A stretch of DNA of 64,000 bases from Impatiens glandulifera (lineage: Eukaryota; Streptophyta; Magnoliopsida; Ericales; Balsaminaceae): NCBI RefSeq assembly GCF_907164915.1, contig NC_061862.1:90320846-90384845 (forward strand). Reading direction: 5' to 3'. Below, piece after piece: positions 48,240 to 57,548 of the stretch (its first letter is position 1; each line of letters opens with the position of its first letter). The position numbers were made by a program, and so were the translations under genes. The notes below the pieces were generated by a model. The model saw only the letters and a program-made list of their open reading frames with translations, was not told the DNA's origin and ran no database searches.

Positions 48240-48658
48240 AAGAGAAATCCAAAATTGAACAATTGTTGATATCAATCAACTATTTTTCATAAAACGGAAT
48301 TATCCTACTAAAACCGGTCATGGAAAACCGATTAGTACGCATGCACTCTGATCTGATGAAATGAATTTTCCGGTTAACCTGAGATGACTAACCGAGTTTT
48401 CGTGCATGCTTTGATAAATGAAGCCTGTGATAAATTAAAAACAAGTTTCCCACAATCGAGATGACGACATGTGTCCATCATCAAGAGAGGGAAACTTACA
48501 TCTTGTCAATAGATATTTTTCATCATTGCTATCTTAGTAATTATTAGATTTACCTTGGAAATAACCATTAGTTACTTCAACAAGTTAAGTCTATTTAATA
48601 GGCAATGACATCATCAGGCATGCTTAACTTCATTTAATACTAAGCCGAATCCACGGGC
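48240..48658 (+). other. Non-coding spacer between gap and first accessory gene
   Basis: No ORF. CCGGTT motifs are frequent. It probably holds the end of the pol region or an intergenic promoter for the first accessory gene. Confidence 0.4.
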
Positions 48659-48666
48659 TATATAAA
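48659..48666 (+). promoter_or_regulatory. TATA box of accessory gene A
   Basis: TATATAAA in the context GGGCTATATAAACCATG, 92 bp before the ATG at 48758. A start 30 bp downstream gives a leader of about 65 nt. Confidence 0.6.
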
Positions 48667-48757
48667 CCATGCTTAATCCTTGTCAAAACATCACAAGTTT
48701 ACTATTCACAAGAATTATCCTTGGGATAAAACCACCCTTTCTCTCTCACAAACAAAC

Positions 48758-49519
48758 ATGAACTCCAACCCTTTAGCCAAGAAGATCCTACTGGCAGATT
48801 TTGAATCAATCTATCAGTATGAGGACCATGAAGTCAAGGAGATGTTCTTAGCCATTGAAAGGAGCGGGCTAAGAAGTTTCCTTGAGAACAGGTTTATCAT
48901 CGACTACCTTGTAGTCGAAGAACTGTTCGAAACCGTGAAAGAAGTGCATCGAGAGATACTCGTTGCACAGGTTTACGGGCAAAAGTTCCTTTTCAGCGAG
49001 ACGGATTTCGCTGTCTACTGCGGTTTACCCAATGAAGGGGTAACTGACCTAACGTTTTCATCGGTGACAATGGAAGAAATGTGTCGCCGGTTTTCTGGAT
49101 CTAACATCCCAGTTAAGCCCTGGGGTGCTAAGAGTAAACTTTCTCACAAGTACCAGATTCTCTGCGAGATTCTGGGAAAATCTGTGTTATGCAGAGAGAA
49201 AAGTTACTACTACACTCAGAGGGTCTTCGAGATGATGATAACTGTAACGGTTGGGACACCGGTCAACTGGTCCTGGATCATCTTCAGCAACCTGAAGAGG
49301 ATGATTCTCTCCAACAAAACCGGATACGCTCCTCAGCTGAGCGGTTTCTGCGCAAGTCTGGAGATCCATTCTGGAGCGTTCGTCACTCTGCATCCAAGGC
49401 ATGTGCTCACCAAAGAACGAGTGCAGGAGATGATCGACCGATGGGAAGCGGTTAAGGCGAGAAGAATTGAAGCGGCTGAGGCTTCAACCGCTCAAACAGC
49501 TGAATCATCGAACGTCTAA
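48758..49519 (+). CDS. Retrotransposon accessory protein A (putative plant transposon domain)
   Basis: This intact ORF of 253 aa starts at the first ATG (MNSNPLAKKILLADFESI). The frame is open from 48680 but has no earlier ATG. It is almost entirely one domain, shared with genes B, C and D of this window: an opening LLADFESI, then GLRSFLENRFI, an acidic VVEELFE, the core QKFLFSETDFAVYCGLPNEG, then HKYQILCEILGKS, VNWSWIIF and TGYAPQLSGF. I recall this as the 'putative plant transposon protein' type domain (PF20167-like) often found in copia/gypsy accessory ORFs. No membrane helix, signal peptide or catalytic motif is visible. It ends shortly after the domain in an Ala/Glu-rich tail. Function is unknown. 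Confidence 0.75.
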   Translation: MNSNPLAKKILLADFESIYQYEDHEVKEMFLAIERSGLRSFLENRFIIDYLVVEELFETVKEVHREILVAQVYGQKFLFSETDFAVYCGLPNEGVTDLTFSSVTMEEMCRRFSGSNIPVKPWGAKSKLSHKYQILCEILGKSVLCREKSYYYTQRVFEMMITVTVGTPVNWSWIIFSNLKRMILSNKTGYAPQLSGFCASLEIHSGAFVTLHPRHVLTKERVQEMIDRWEAVKARRIEAAEASTAQTAESSNV

Positions 49520-49828
49520 ACCTGTCCTTTCTTTTGTCTTTCTCTTTTCCTTACAAAACCGGTATTCTGTTGTACCACCGGTTTCTGTACTTTAATTAAT
49601 GAAATAGATTTCTCTTTCCTCCAAATCAAAATCTACAACATTAAATGCGCCGTATCAAAGCAAATCATTCTCTTCTTGGAAACATAAATTCTCAGTATCA
49701 AAAGCATGCCTGAATTGATTTGACAATACATGCTTTTATTCTCTTGGAAAACCACAAAATTATTAATACCTAAGCATAAACGGCTACAATTTAAATCCTT
49801 GCATTAAATGCTATCATTCATTCCAGGC
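49520..49828 (+). terminator. 3' end of accessory gene A and intergenic spacer
   Basis: TGTTGTACCACCGGTTTCTG and TTAATTAATGAAATAGA (49568-49610) resemble plant far- and near-upstream poly(A) elements. The same series (TTGTTGTACGACC, CATTAATGAAATATTAAAG) follows gene B. Confidence 0.5.
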
Positions 49829-49836
49829 TATAAAAA
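49829..49836 (+). promoter_or_regulatory. TATA box of accessory gene B
   Basis: TATAAAAA in the context CCAGGCTATAAAAAGGAG, 110 bp before the ATG at 49939, with a CT-rich leader (ATCCCTCTCTCTAAG). Confidence 0.6.
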
Positions 49837-49938
49837 GGAGTTCAATCTTCATCTCTCAAACCACGCCTTCAAGCATCCCTCTCTCTAAGAATTCAAAAGC
49901 TCAAGAACTCTCCTAAGCCTTCTTCATTGTTCATCACC

Positions 49939-50694
49939 ATGTCTGCTGAATTAAGAAACACTCTTATTATCGATTTTGAAGATATCAAGGAAAGTATTTA
50001 CTATGAAGGCATTTTTCAGCATGTCATAGTTTCTGGTTTGAAAGGTTTTCTTAAGGGTTCGGACACCATTCTCGAAGAGGAGGTGTACGAATTCTTTAAC
50101 AACGGTCACGTTCTGGATGATGGTAGCATTCGCACCATCATTGATGGTCAATTCCTCCAGTTTTCTGAGGAGGAATTCGCCACCTTCTTCCACCTTCCTA
50201 TCGAAGGTTTTTCTGACTTTCCTACGCCATTCCTGCCGGCTAAGGAAGACTTCTTCCAGATCTTCTCCTCCTCCAACACTCCGATTAAGGACTGTGGGAA
50301 GAAAGAGGATATTGCTCCTCACTACCAAGTCCTGCACGACTTGGTTCAACGGTCTATCATAGGCCGAATGCCAAACCAAAACTACAGCCGGGAGGCATTC
50401 GACATCATGATAGCCATCATCCGTAAAACCGACATCAACTGGTCATCATATCTTTTCAATAAGCTGAAGCTGCTTATGACCGGTAAGAGGGGAAAGATCA
50501 GCTACGCCCCTCAGATCACCCGGTTTCTTATGTCCAAACGTCGCAATCTCGGAACCGGTGTTCCGGTTGGACCATCCAACACCCTCACCACGATCATGAT
50601 GCACAGGTGGATATCAAGGATTGAGGAACGATCACCTGAAAACACCTTTGAAAATTGGTATGTGAGGATGATGGAAGGAGACTGGTTCACCTAG
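49939..50694 (+). CDS. Retrotransposon accessory protein B (putative plant transposon domain)
   Basis: This intact ORF of 251 aa starts at the Met at 49939 (MSAELRNTLIIDFEDI); no ATG lies further upstream in frame. Its domain aligns with gene A along the whole length: LIIDFEDI, GLKGFLKGSDTILEEEVYEF, DGQFLQFSEEEFATFFHLPI, then PHYQVLHDLVQRSI, INWSSYLFNKLKLLM, SYAPQITRFL. A short acidic tail ends MMEGDWFT. No membrane segment is visible. The roughly equal size and shared 3' UTR motifs with gene A suggest an old tandem duplication. Function is unknown. Confidence 0.75.
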   Translation: MSAELRNTLIIDFEDIKESIYYEGIFQHVIVSGLKGFLKGSDTILEEEVYEFFNNGHVLDDGSIRTIIDGQFLQFSEEEFATFFHLPIEGFSDFPTPFLPAKEDFFQIFSSSNTPIKDCGKKEDIAPHYQVLHDLVQRSIIGRMPNQNYSREAFDIMIAIIRKTDINWSSYLFNKLKLLMTGKRGKISYAPQITRFLMSKRRNLGTGVPVGPSNTLTTIMMHRWISRIEERSPENTFENWYVRMMEGDWFT

Positions 50695-51089
50695 GATTAA
50701 ATCCCTCTGTCTCCCTACTTCTACTTTCCGGTTTCTGGTCATTTTGTTGTACGACCAGAACCGCTCCTATGTATTTCTCTATTCTTGCATTAATGAAATA
50801 TTAAAGCTTTCGGTTTCTCGTCCTCATTCCGGTCTTTTAAACTTACATACTCAAACTTAAAGTTAACTTAACAATTTCCAGTTAACAAGATGTAACAGAA
50901 ACCGGAATCTCAAGCAAAAATGAAAAATCTGAAAATCATAACCGCCCATGGTTTTACCTTTCAAAATTTACCACCCATCAAAATCAGCCTTTACCGCCGA
51001 AAGTTACGGCAGTAACTTTTGGAGGGAAAATTAGCGCCAAAAAACTCCAAAGTGACGGTTCATCTTCAAAACTGCCTGGAACTGCCATC
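50695..51089 (+). terminator. 3' end of accessory gene B and intergenic spacer
   Basis: Poly(A)-type elements lie at 50744-50803 (GTTGTACGACC, TTAATGAAATATTAAAG). Then CCGGTT-rich spacer with no ORF. Confidence 0.5.
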
Positions 51090-51097
51090 TATATAAA
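51090..51097 (+). promoter_or_regulatory. TATA box of accessory gene C
   Basis: TATATAAA in the context CCATCTATATAAACTC, 121 bp before the ATG at 51211. The leader is rich in CTCTCT and ends TCTCAAAAATCATCAATGG. The leader of gene D (57436-57548) has the same features and the same TATA-ATG distance. Confidence 0.65.
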
Positions 51098-51210
51098 CTC
51101 AAGACAGTTCATTTAACACATGCGCTTTCTCTCTCTAAAGATTTCCAGAACCTCAAAGACTCTCTCTCTCCGATCATCATCAACCTTCATCTCTTTCTCA
51201 AAAATCATCA

Positions 51211-54048
51211 ATGGATCTAGGCAAAGCCCCGTTTCAATGGATGCTGCAAGTTGATTTTGAAGACATCGACCAGCACGCTGAAGACAAGAACAAAGCTGTT
51301 CTTCAACTCCTTCGAGATTCTGGGTTGGAGAAGTTCCTCTCTGGTCCGTTCACCCTCTACCCGGCGGCGGTGACGGAGTTCTTGGCGACGGCGACACTGT
51401 TAAAAAGAAAAGTATCGGCTACCGTCAACGGGAAGACGGTTCTTATAACTGAAGAAATTTTCGCGGAGGCTCTCGGTCTACCCAACACAGGTTCGGACCT
51501 AAAGTTCGACTTAACCGACGCAGAATCAAATGCTGCTCGGTTGGTTGTATCCCTTTCAGGTCAGGACCTGGTGCTCCACAACAGCCGGAAAATCAAGTTG
51601 AAACCGGAATACAAATGGCTAGTGACCATCATCTCCAAATCGCTCCAAGGAAAAGGAGGTAACTTCGACAATCTTACAAAGTTTAAGCTAAGAATGTTGT
51701 TAGCCATCGTCCGCAACGATAAGGTGGACTGGGGTTACGTGCTATACGAAGAGTTCTGTCAAATGGTAATCAAGAAAGAAGGCCGGGTGCAGGCCTATGC
51801 TATGCAAATCGTGAAGATTCTTGAGTTCCTGAATGTGGAACTAGGTGAAGGCGTACCGCTTCCGATATCCAACATCCTTGACTCTGAGTCAGTGGCAGAG
51901 AAACCGGAGAAGACGATCAAGCCAAAAATCTCAAAATCAAAGTCATCCAAGGGAGCCAGCTCATCGGTTCCGGTTGAAGAAGAAAAACGACAAAAGAAAC
52001 CGTCCAGAAAAGCGGTTGAGGCAGAAGCTCAACCAGAACCGAAAAGGAGGAAGAAGGTATCAGCAAAGAAGAGCTCGAAGAAACCGGCGGACTCCGAGAG
52101 AACGCTCTCCTCAGACAATCCTCCTGAAAGAACCGCAGAGGTTTTCCAACCAATTCCCATTAACACCGTTGTTCCAACTCCTATTCCATCTGATTCTCCA
52201 AAGCAAACCGAATCTTCGGGGAGCGAGGAGAACAAATCAAATTCTAAGGAGGAAGCAGAAGAAATTGTTCAATCTGCAACCTCCAAGTCCCCAAGCAAGC
52301 AAGCCGATGAAGTATTAGCCAAAGTGGGCTTGAATACGTCTGAAGCTATTCAGAATGTGGTCCAGGAGATCACTAGAGAAACCGAAGAAGACGACGTCTC
52401 TAGTCGTCGGAAGCCAGAAAATCAGGTTGAAGTACCTGATCAAACAGAAATCCAACCGGTCGATGAGACGACCAAGTCAACAGAAACAGTACCTCCGGCT
52501 CAGGAGGAAAACTTTGAAGAAAGGGAACCTTCCGGTTCCGCAGGAGACAAGGCAGCTCCAGAAGGTCCTACTCAGGCAGATAAAGGCAAGGGCATTTTGA
52601 TTGAAGAACCGACTGAAACCGGAACGGGCACACTGGAGATCGACCCTCAGACTGAAGCCACAACCGGAGAAGAATACCCATATACTTTAGAGCAAGAAAA
52701 TGAGTTGTTCGATGAATTCATCCAAGATATGAACAAAGGTGCAAGTGAGGCACTAGCTCCATATATGCGGTGGGTGAAGCTCCGGACAGAGACCAAATTA
52801 TCTGACATGCTTCCAGGTTTCAGTGGAAACAAGCAATGGGACGCTCTCGTCCAGCTAGAAGAACAGGCACTCGAGTTGGCTAACACCCAATTGATCCAAC
52901 CGGCGTTTTCCAAAGCTCCGGTACTTCTCGAAAACGTGCGGCTACAGGCAGTTGAGAATGCCTTTCAAGAAATCAAAGGAAATGAGCTGGAACAGATTGA
53001 AATGAAGATGGCGGAGCGATTTATTGGAGTACGAGAACGGCTTGTGCAAAGCTTCGAACGCCTTGATAAGAAATGGTGGGATACCTGCAAACGCCAATTC
53101 AACAATCCCGAGCAATATCAAAGTAGGCCTTTCTTTCTAAATGGGGAAACATCTGGCACTTCTGAAAACCGAGAACAAGAAGCCTCTCAACCGGCTAAGG
53201 CTCTGGACATTGAGCAGATCAAACAAGCAGTGGTAGACACAGCTGATTCTTGCCTTGGAAACTTTAAAGCGGTAACCGAAGAAAGAATCTCAGCGGCTGA
53301 AGATAAAATGGTAAACTCCCTACAAGCTATGATGGATACAACAATGCAAACAACGGTCCAAGCCATGATCTCCGAGTCTGTCAAAACCGCAACCGCTCCT
53401 CTTTTGGACATGTTGCAAGCAATGGCAATCCAGATCGGTGATATGACCAAAGTTCAAGTCGGCTCAACCCAAACCCAAATCGAGAAAGATGCTGAAACCG
53501 CACGGAAGCTGCAAGAAGAAGAAATTGAAAGAGAACGGGTTCAGAAGGAACTGGAGGATAAAGATCATGAACTGGCCCAAAAATGCAATGAAGAGGAGCA
53601 GGCTAACGCTCATGAATCGGCACAGGGTCAATCATCTCATTCCATGAGCACACGGAACAAAAAGAAACGAAGCGTTGTTAAAGAAGTGATAAGAAGGGCA
53701 GAATTGAAGACAGCCGAACCGGTTGGACTGAATGCGGAACCGCTTGATGAAGAAGAAGAAGAAGACTCGGAGGAACTCAACAGACGGAAGAGAAGGTCAA
53801 CCGGAGAATCTACCGCAACTCCAAGCTGCAGACCCTTGACTGTTCCATCACGTCCACCGCCAAAACCAATTTGCGCCAACTTCAACCTCAAGAAGAAGGT
53901 CCCCGGTCATTCAAGTGTATGGGCCGGTTTGGTAATCGATGCTGACAGACGTGCTAGAGAGCACAGAGCAAGAATAGAAGAAGCAAGGAAACGTCTGGAC
54001 AAAGAACTGGAAAAAGAGCAGGACAAGGGGGGATCATCCAAGCCTTAA
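51211..54048 (+). CDS. Retrotransposon accessory protein C, 945 aa, domain plus coiled-coil tail
   Basis: This intact long ORF starts at the first ATG after its TATA box (MDLGKAPFQWMLQVDFEDI). Residues 1 to about 215 are the domain shared with A and B: GLEKFLSGPF, TVNGKTVLITEEIFAEALGL, PEYKWLVTIISKSL, VDWGYVLYEEF. Residues about 225-490 are low-complexity, rich in Lys/Ser/Glu/Pro, with basic runs such as EPKRRKKVSAKKSSKK that could act in nuclear import. Residues about 510-690 look helical. Residues about 700-860 have a long charged coiled coil (ARKLQEEEIERERVQKELED). The tail is basic and then helical. No transmembrane helix, so it is not an envelope protein in the usual sense. No enzymatic motif is seen. 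Function is unknown. Confidence 0.8.
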   Translation: MDLGKAPFQWMLQVDFEDIDQHAEDKNKAVLQLLRDSGLEKFLSGPFTLYPAAVTEFLATATLLKRKVSATVNGKTVLITEEIFAEALGLPNTGSDLKFDLTDAESNAARLVVSLSGQDLVLHNSRKIKLKPEYKWLVTIISKSLQGKGGNFDNLTKFKLRMLLAIVRNDKVDWGYVLYEEFCQMVIKKEGRVQAYAMQIVKILEFLNVELGEGVPLPISNILDSESVAEKPEKTIKPKISKSKSSKGASSSVPVEEEKRQKKPSRKAVEAEAQPEPKRRKKVSAKKSSKKPADSERTLSSDNPPERTAEVFQPIPINTVVPTPIPSDSPKQTESSGSEENKSNSKEEAEEIVQSATSKSPSKQADEVLAKVGLNTSEAIQNVVQEITRETEEDDVSSRRKPENQVEVPDQTEIQPVDETTKSTETVPPAQEENFEEREPSGSAGDKAAPEGPTQADKGKGILIEEPTETGTGTLEIDPQTEATTGEEYPYTLEQENELFDEFIQDMNKGASEALAPYMRWVKLRTETKLSDMLPGFSGNKQWDALVQLEEQALELANTQLIQPAFSKAPVLLENVRLQAVENAFQEIKGNELEQIEMKMAERFIGVRERLVQSFERLDKKWWDTCKRQFNNPEQYQSRPFFLNGETSGTSENREQEASQPAKALDIEQIKQAVVDTADSCLGNFKAVTEERISAAEDKMVNSLQAMMDTTMQTTVQAMISESVKTATAPLLDMLQAMAIQIGDMTKVQVGSTQTQIEKDAETARKLQEEEIERERVQKELEDKDHELAQKCNEEEQANAHESAQGQSSHSMSTRNKKKRSVVKEVIRRAELKTAEPVGLNAEPLDEEEEEDSEELNRRKRRSTGESTATPSCRPLTVPSRPPPKPICANFNLKKKVPGHSSVWAGLVIDADRRAREHRARIEEARKRLDKELEKEQDKGGSSKP

Positions 54049-54251
54049 AACTCTACTTCCATAATTACTTTAAAACAATTATGTCTTTGATGTGTTTCAA
54101 AACTTAGTCACTCTTGCTATCTTTTGTGTTTTTCAAAACATATTGTCTACGTTTTTCAAAACATACAAGTTCATCTATCTCTCATATTTTTCAAAACATA
54201 CACTTATCAGACACATGTCTTTCAAACACGTTTCTCTCAAACAAAATCTTT

Positions 54252-54535
54252 AAAACCGGCCATACATTACAATTTTTTGAATATTTATTCTAAATAATCA
54301 AAAAGGGAGAAATTGATAGAAAAATTAAGTAGATTAATTTTCTTAAAACCGGCCATACATTACAATTTTTTGAATATTTATTCTAAATAATCAAAAAGGG
54401 AGAAATTGATAGAAAAATTAAGTAAGTTAATTTTCTTAAAACCGGCCACACATTACAATTTTTGAATATTTATTCTAAATAATCAAAAAGGGAGAAATTG
54501 ATAGAAAAATTAAGTAGATTAATTTTGGAACCGGC
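54252..54535 (+). repeat. Tandem polypurine-tract repeat, about 93-bp unit, three copies
   Basis: The unit begins AAAACCGGCCATACATTAC and ends in a polypurine tract AAAAAGGGAGAAATTGATAG with an AT-rich tail. Copies start at 54252, 54345 and 54438, and a partial fourth starts at 54530. Only the last tract borders the LTR. The 34 kb element shows the same design with two copies. Confidence 0.85.
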
Positions 54536-55757
54536 CAGACAAACTAAACAGAAATTAAACTTCATGTGCAGGTACTGAACAAACCGGAACCGGAAATCGT
54601 GCATCAATAACCAGCTGCTATTACATCAAAGAAACCGGCTTCAAGTGATCAAGACAAATGATCACAGGAACCGGCTTCACTTTCTCAAGCAACCGGTTAG
54701 CAAAGAACAAAAGAATACACCTCAACCGGATCATAATGCGCAAAGATACAGAAACCGGAAAGTACAGATCAAAAGTCAGAAGATTCAAATCTCAAGAGTG
54801 ACGTACTATGACGGAGGAAACGTGTCTCGAAAAGACAAAAGAAGATCGGATCCGATCAGAAGCATGGGAGGAAAGCAATGATGCCTTGGTGATCCGATGC
54901 TGACGACTGGAAGCGGATGATCAACACGTGTATCAATCTGAAAACCGGTTATGTCATCATCTGCTCAGAGTCACCTGCATGAATGCCAGGTGTTAAGGAA
55001 GTTGAAGCGTGCAAGAAATCCTCCTGCAGATAGGCGTGCTAATGATCAACCAATCCGCAAGAGAGAGAAGAAAGTAGCCGTTAGCTACTTTCAGCTATAA
55101 AAGGAAGATCAAACGTCCTCATTCAAAGCAGCAGTGAATACGAGAAATTGAGTAGTTGAAATTGTGAAAGTCATAAAGCATTCAATTCTAGAGAGATAAA
55201 GCTCTACATTCTAAAGTCGGTTTGCCTAAAACCGGAAATCCTTGTGTGTGATTATTGTGTTGTGTTGTATTACATCAAAGTGTGAGTTTGGTGTAACCGG
55301 CGAGTAGCGAAGTTGGGCTCGACCGGAAGTGTAAATTGTAACTCTAAAGAGTTAGTGGAGATCCTTCTCATAACCTGAGAAGAAGGGGTGACGTAGGAGG
55401 GTTTGCTCCGAACATCCATAAACAAATTTCCGTGTCTTGTATTCTTTCATTTCGCTTTCTTTTCCCGCTATCTTACCATAAAACCGCAAACCAATCATAC
55501 TTTCAAAACCGGTCACTCACTCTCGTTATATATCCTCCTTCTTAAAACATCATCTAAAGTCGCAAACGTTGCTTCAACCTGAAATAGACACTTCCGCCCT
55601 TGAACACCGGTTCAAGAGTCTGTGACAGGTTGTGCAGTGCTGAGAACGGTTTTAGTCTTTAACCGGACTATCACCAAGTAGTGTGTTGTAAGCGGCCTCC
55701 CTTACTTAAAACCGGAAAAACACCCCCGGTCCTCCAAGGGCGTCCCCGATCCTAACA
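54499..55757 (+). repeat. 3' LTR of the inner copia element
   Basis: It starts TGATAGAAAAA after the last polypurine tract and ends CGATCCTAACA at 55757. TATAAAAG lies at 55096-55103. The last 250 bp match the 3' ends of the 34 kb element LTRs (CAAGAGTCTGTGACAG, TTAACCGGACTATCACCAA, GGTCCTCCAAGGGCG). The 5' partner is not visible because of the gap. Confidence 0.8.
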
Positions 55758-56530
55758 AAGACTCTGAGGTATTTGATTTTTCTTCAGAAGAGTTTTCACG
55801 AGTTGGCTTAGTTACTGCACTCAATAACATGGTCATGGAGTACATAAAGTTATCTTAATCTCAAAATGAAACAAGGTCAAAATCTGAAAATGATGAATTG
55901 ATTTTTTTTCTCAAACTTCCAAACCAAAAGTTTTTGAAAACAACATGGATGAGCTCTCATCTGAGAATGAGACGCTCAAGGAAAAGATTCAAACTCTTTC
56001 TTCTGAAAACCAACGTTTAACTTATATTGTCAGTTCTTGGACAAGGTCTGGAGAAGCTGCCAAATATCATATCAGTCTGTTAAGGCCTGCCGGATGCAAA
56101 TCCGGTTTAGGATTTGACAATGATTACTCAAACAAGTCCTGTAAGAAGTTAAGCTTAGCAATATACAAGTTTAAGCCAGTAAACTTTGTCAAAGGGAGTC
56201 TAACTGATAATGGAACTAATCCAAACTGTGAGGATCTAACCCTAAAGGATGAGATTACTTATGTTCCGCCAATTGTAAGCTGACTGAAACTTAAGATAGA
56301 AGCAGCCAACAAGTCTGGCATATCAAAACCTGACAAGAAGTCAAAGAGTTTTAAATAAAAATCATCCTCTAAGGTTAAGGGACCAGCTGCTAGTAGGAAG
56401 ACGTTTGCTAAGCCTAAATCATACGCACTAATCACAACACAAAATGGGAAGTCCATAAGAATAACTCAAATATGAATCCCTAAGGGACTGATTGACCGAG
56501 GAACCAAGTGAATGTGGGTACCAAAAGCTG
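55758..56530 (+). pseudogene. Copia gag, 3' part of the outer element, broken
   Basis: Continues the gag interrupted at 48139: EVFDFSSEEFSRVGLVTALN, a stop at about 55856, a frame change, then DELSSENETLKEKIQTLSSE, VSSWTRSGEA and CKSGLGFDNDYSNKS (ORF 55945-56283), the C-terminal pattern of this copia gag. Weak traces end near 56525 with WVPKAVNTF, where the protease and integrase would be expected to follow. They do not, so pol is deleted here. Confidence 0.65.
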
Positions 56531-57427
56531 TAAATACATTTTTGTGTAGGTAATACAGGATAGCTGCATGGAGGAAAATTGGAGCACACTCTTTTAAAAA
56601 CATGCTCCAGAATATCAACAAGCGGCACATTTGCTACTCCTATGGACTAAGTTTTTCTTCCTTAAAATTATTTTTGGTCTTGCGGACCTCAAATCATTTA
56701 TTTATTTTAAATATGCATAAATTGAGGGGAAAATTTAATGTTTAAAATGTTCAGACAGATACACGCAGACAAAAGCTTTAATCGGTCCATTAGAAAAGCA
56801 CATCTAAAAGAAAAGCAAGTACTTAGACATATATTTTCTTATGCAGTCTGTGCTTCTGTGTTGGTAATTGTCTTGGTTTATAACCTATGCAGGTTAGACG
56901 TCTGAGTCTAATAGACGTTTAGACGTCTATAAGACAAGCGTGGTTAGACGTTCACGTCTAACCAGACACACGTCTAACACGTGGTGTTCAAGCGTAATTA
57001 GACGTCCGCATCTAATAGACGTTTAGACGTCTGTAAGATAAACGTGATTAGACGATTGCGTCTAATAGACTCCTACGTCTAATAGACGTCCATCCAACAT
57101 AACGCCAGAATGTAAAAGCAAGCTAGACGTCTAACTACATGTGTAGTTAGACGCTTCATCTTCAGATTAATTAAGGACAACTGTCAATATGCGCTGTCAT
57201 CCAATCTTTCCCGCCCAAACATTAAAGTAGTTATTTTCTAAACTCGAATAACTTGAAGAAATGTGTCTTTCAATGTTAAAGAAAATAACTAATATACCCT
57301 TAATTAGTAAGATATTTTTGGTAAACACCTAGTTAATAATGACTACCCTTGGGAAAAGGCGCCTATAAATAATTGAAGGGTTTTCTTTCTTAAAAAGTGA
57401 CGGTTACACTTGTGACTTTTCGGATTC
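56531..57427 (+). other. Spacer with TTAGACG repeats before accessory gene D
   Basis: No ORF. At 56890-57150 the motifs TTAGACGTCTAA, GTCTAATAGACGT and CGTCTAACCAGAC recur, the same vocabulary as the LTR minisatellite. A second TATA-like CTATAAATAATTG lies at 57362. Confidence 0.5.
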
Positions 57428-57435
57428 TATATAAG
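57428..57435 (+). promoter_or_regulatory. TATA box of accessory gene D
   Basis: TATATAAG in the context GGATTCTATATAAGGAC, 121 bp before the ATG at 57549, with a CT-rich leader ending ATATTCTCAAAAATGG. Confidence 0.55.
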
Positions 57436-57548
57436 GACATTTTGCATGTGTTCTGGATTCTTACGCTTACAATTTTCTTATGAACCATAGTTTTCTCTCT
57501 GCCTTCTCTCTAAGAAATCTTGTTCATCTTCATCTCATATTCTCAAAA

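Larger units (their letters stand above)
48240..55757 (+). mobile_element. Inner copia-type retrotransposon, 3' part with three accessory genes
   Basis: To the right of the gap the sequence changes character (CCGGTT-rich, like the 34 kb element). It carries three paralogous ORFs (48758-49519, 49939-50694, 51211-54048), three polypurine-tract repeats (54252-54535) and a 3' LTR (54499-55757) ending GATCCTAACA. The interrupted gag of the outer element resumes at 55758. Its left half, with any pol gene, is in the gap. The position of the ORFs, between where pol should end and the polypurine tract, is where Sirevirus env-like ORFs lie. Confidence 0.8.

Noticed and set aside
48017..48269. ORFs reading through the N run
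   Set aside because: They translate the assembly gap; artefacts.
51845..52318. 157-codon Arg-rich ORF in another frame of gene C
   Set aside because: Shadow produced by the low-complexity linker of the 945-aa ORF.
48758..54048. Retroviral envelope (env) genes
   Set aside because: The position fits env-like ORFs but no signal peptide, furin-like site or transmembrane helix is visible.
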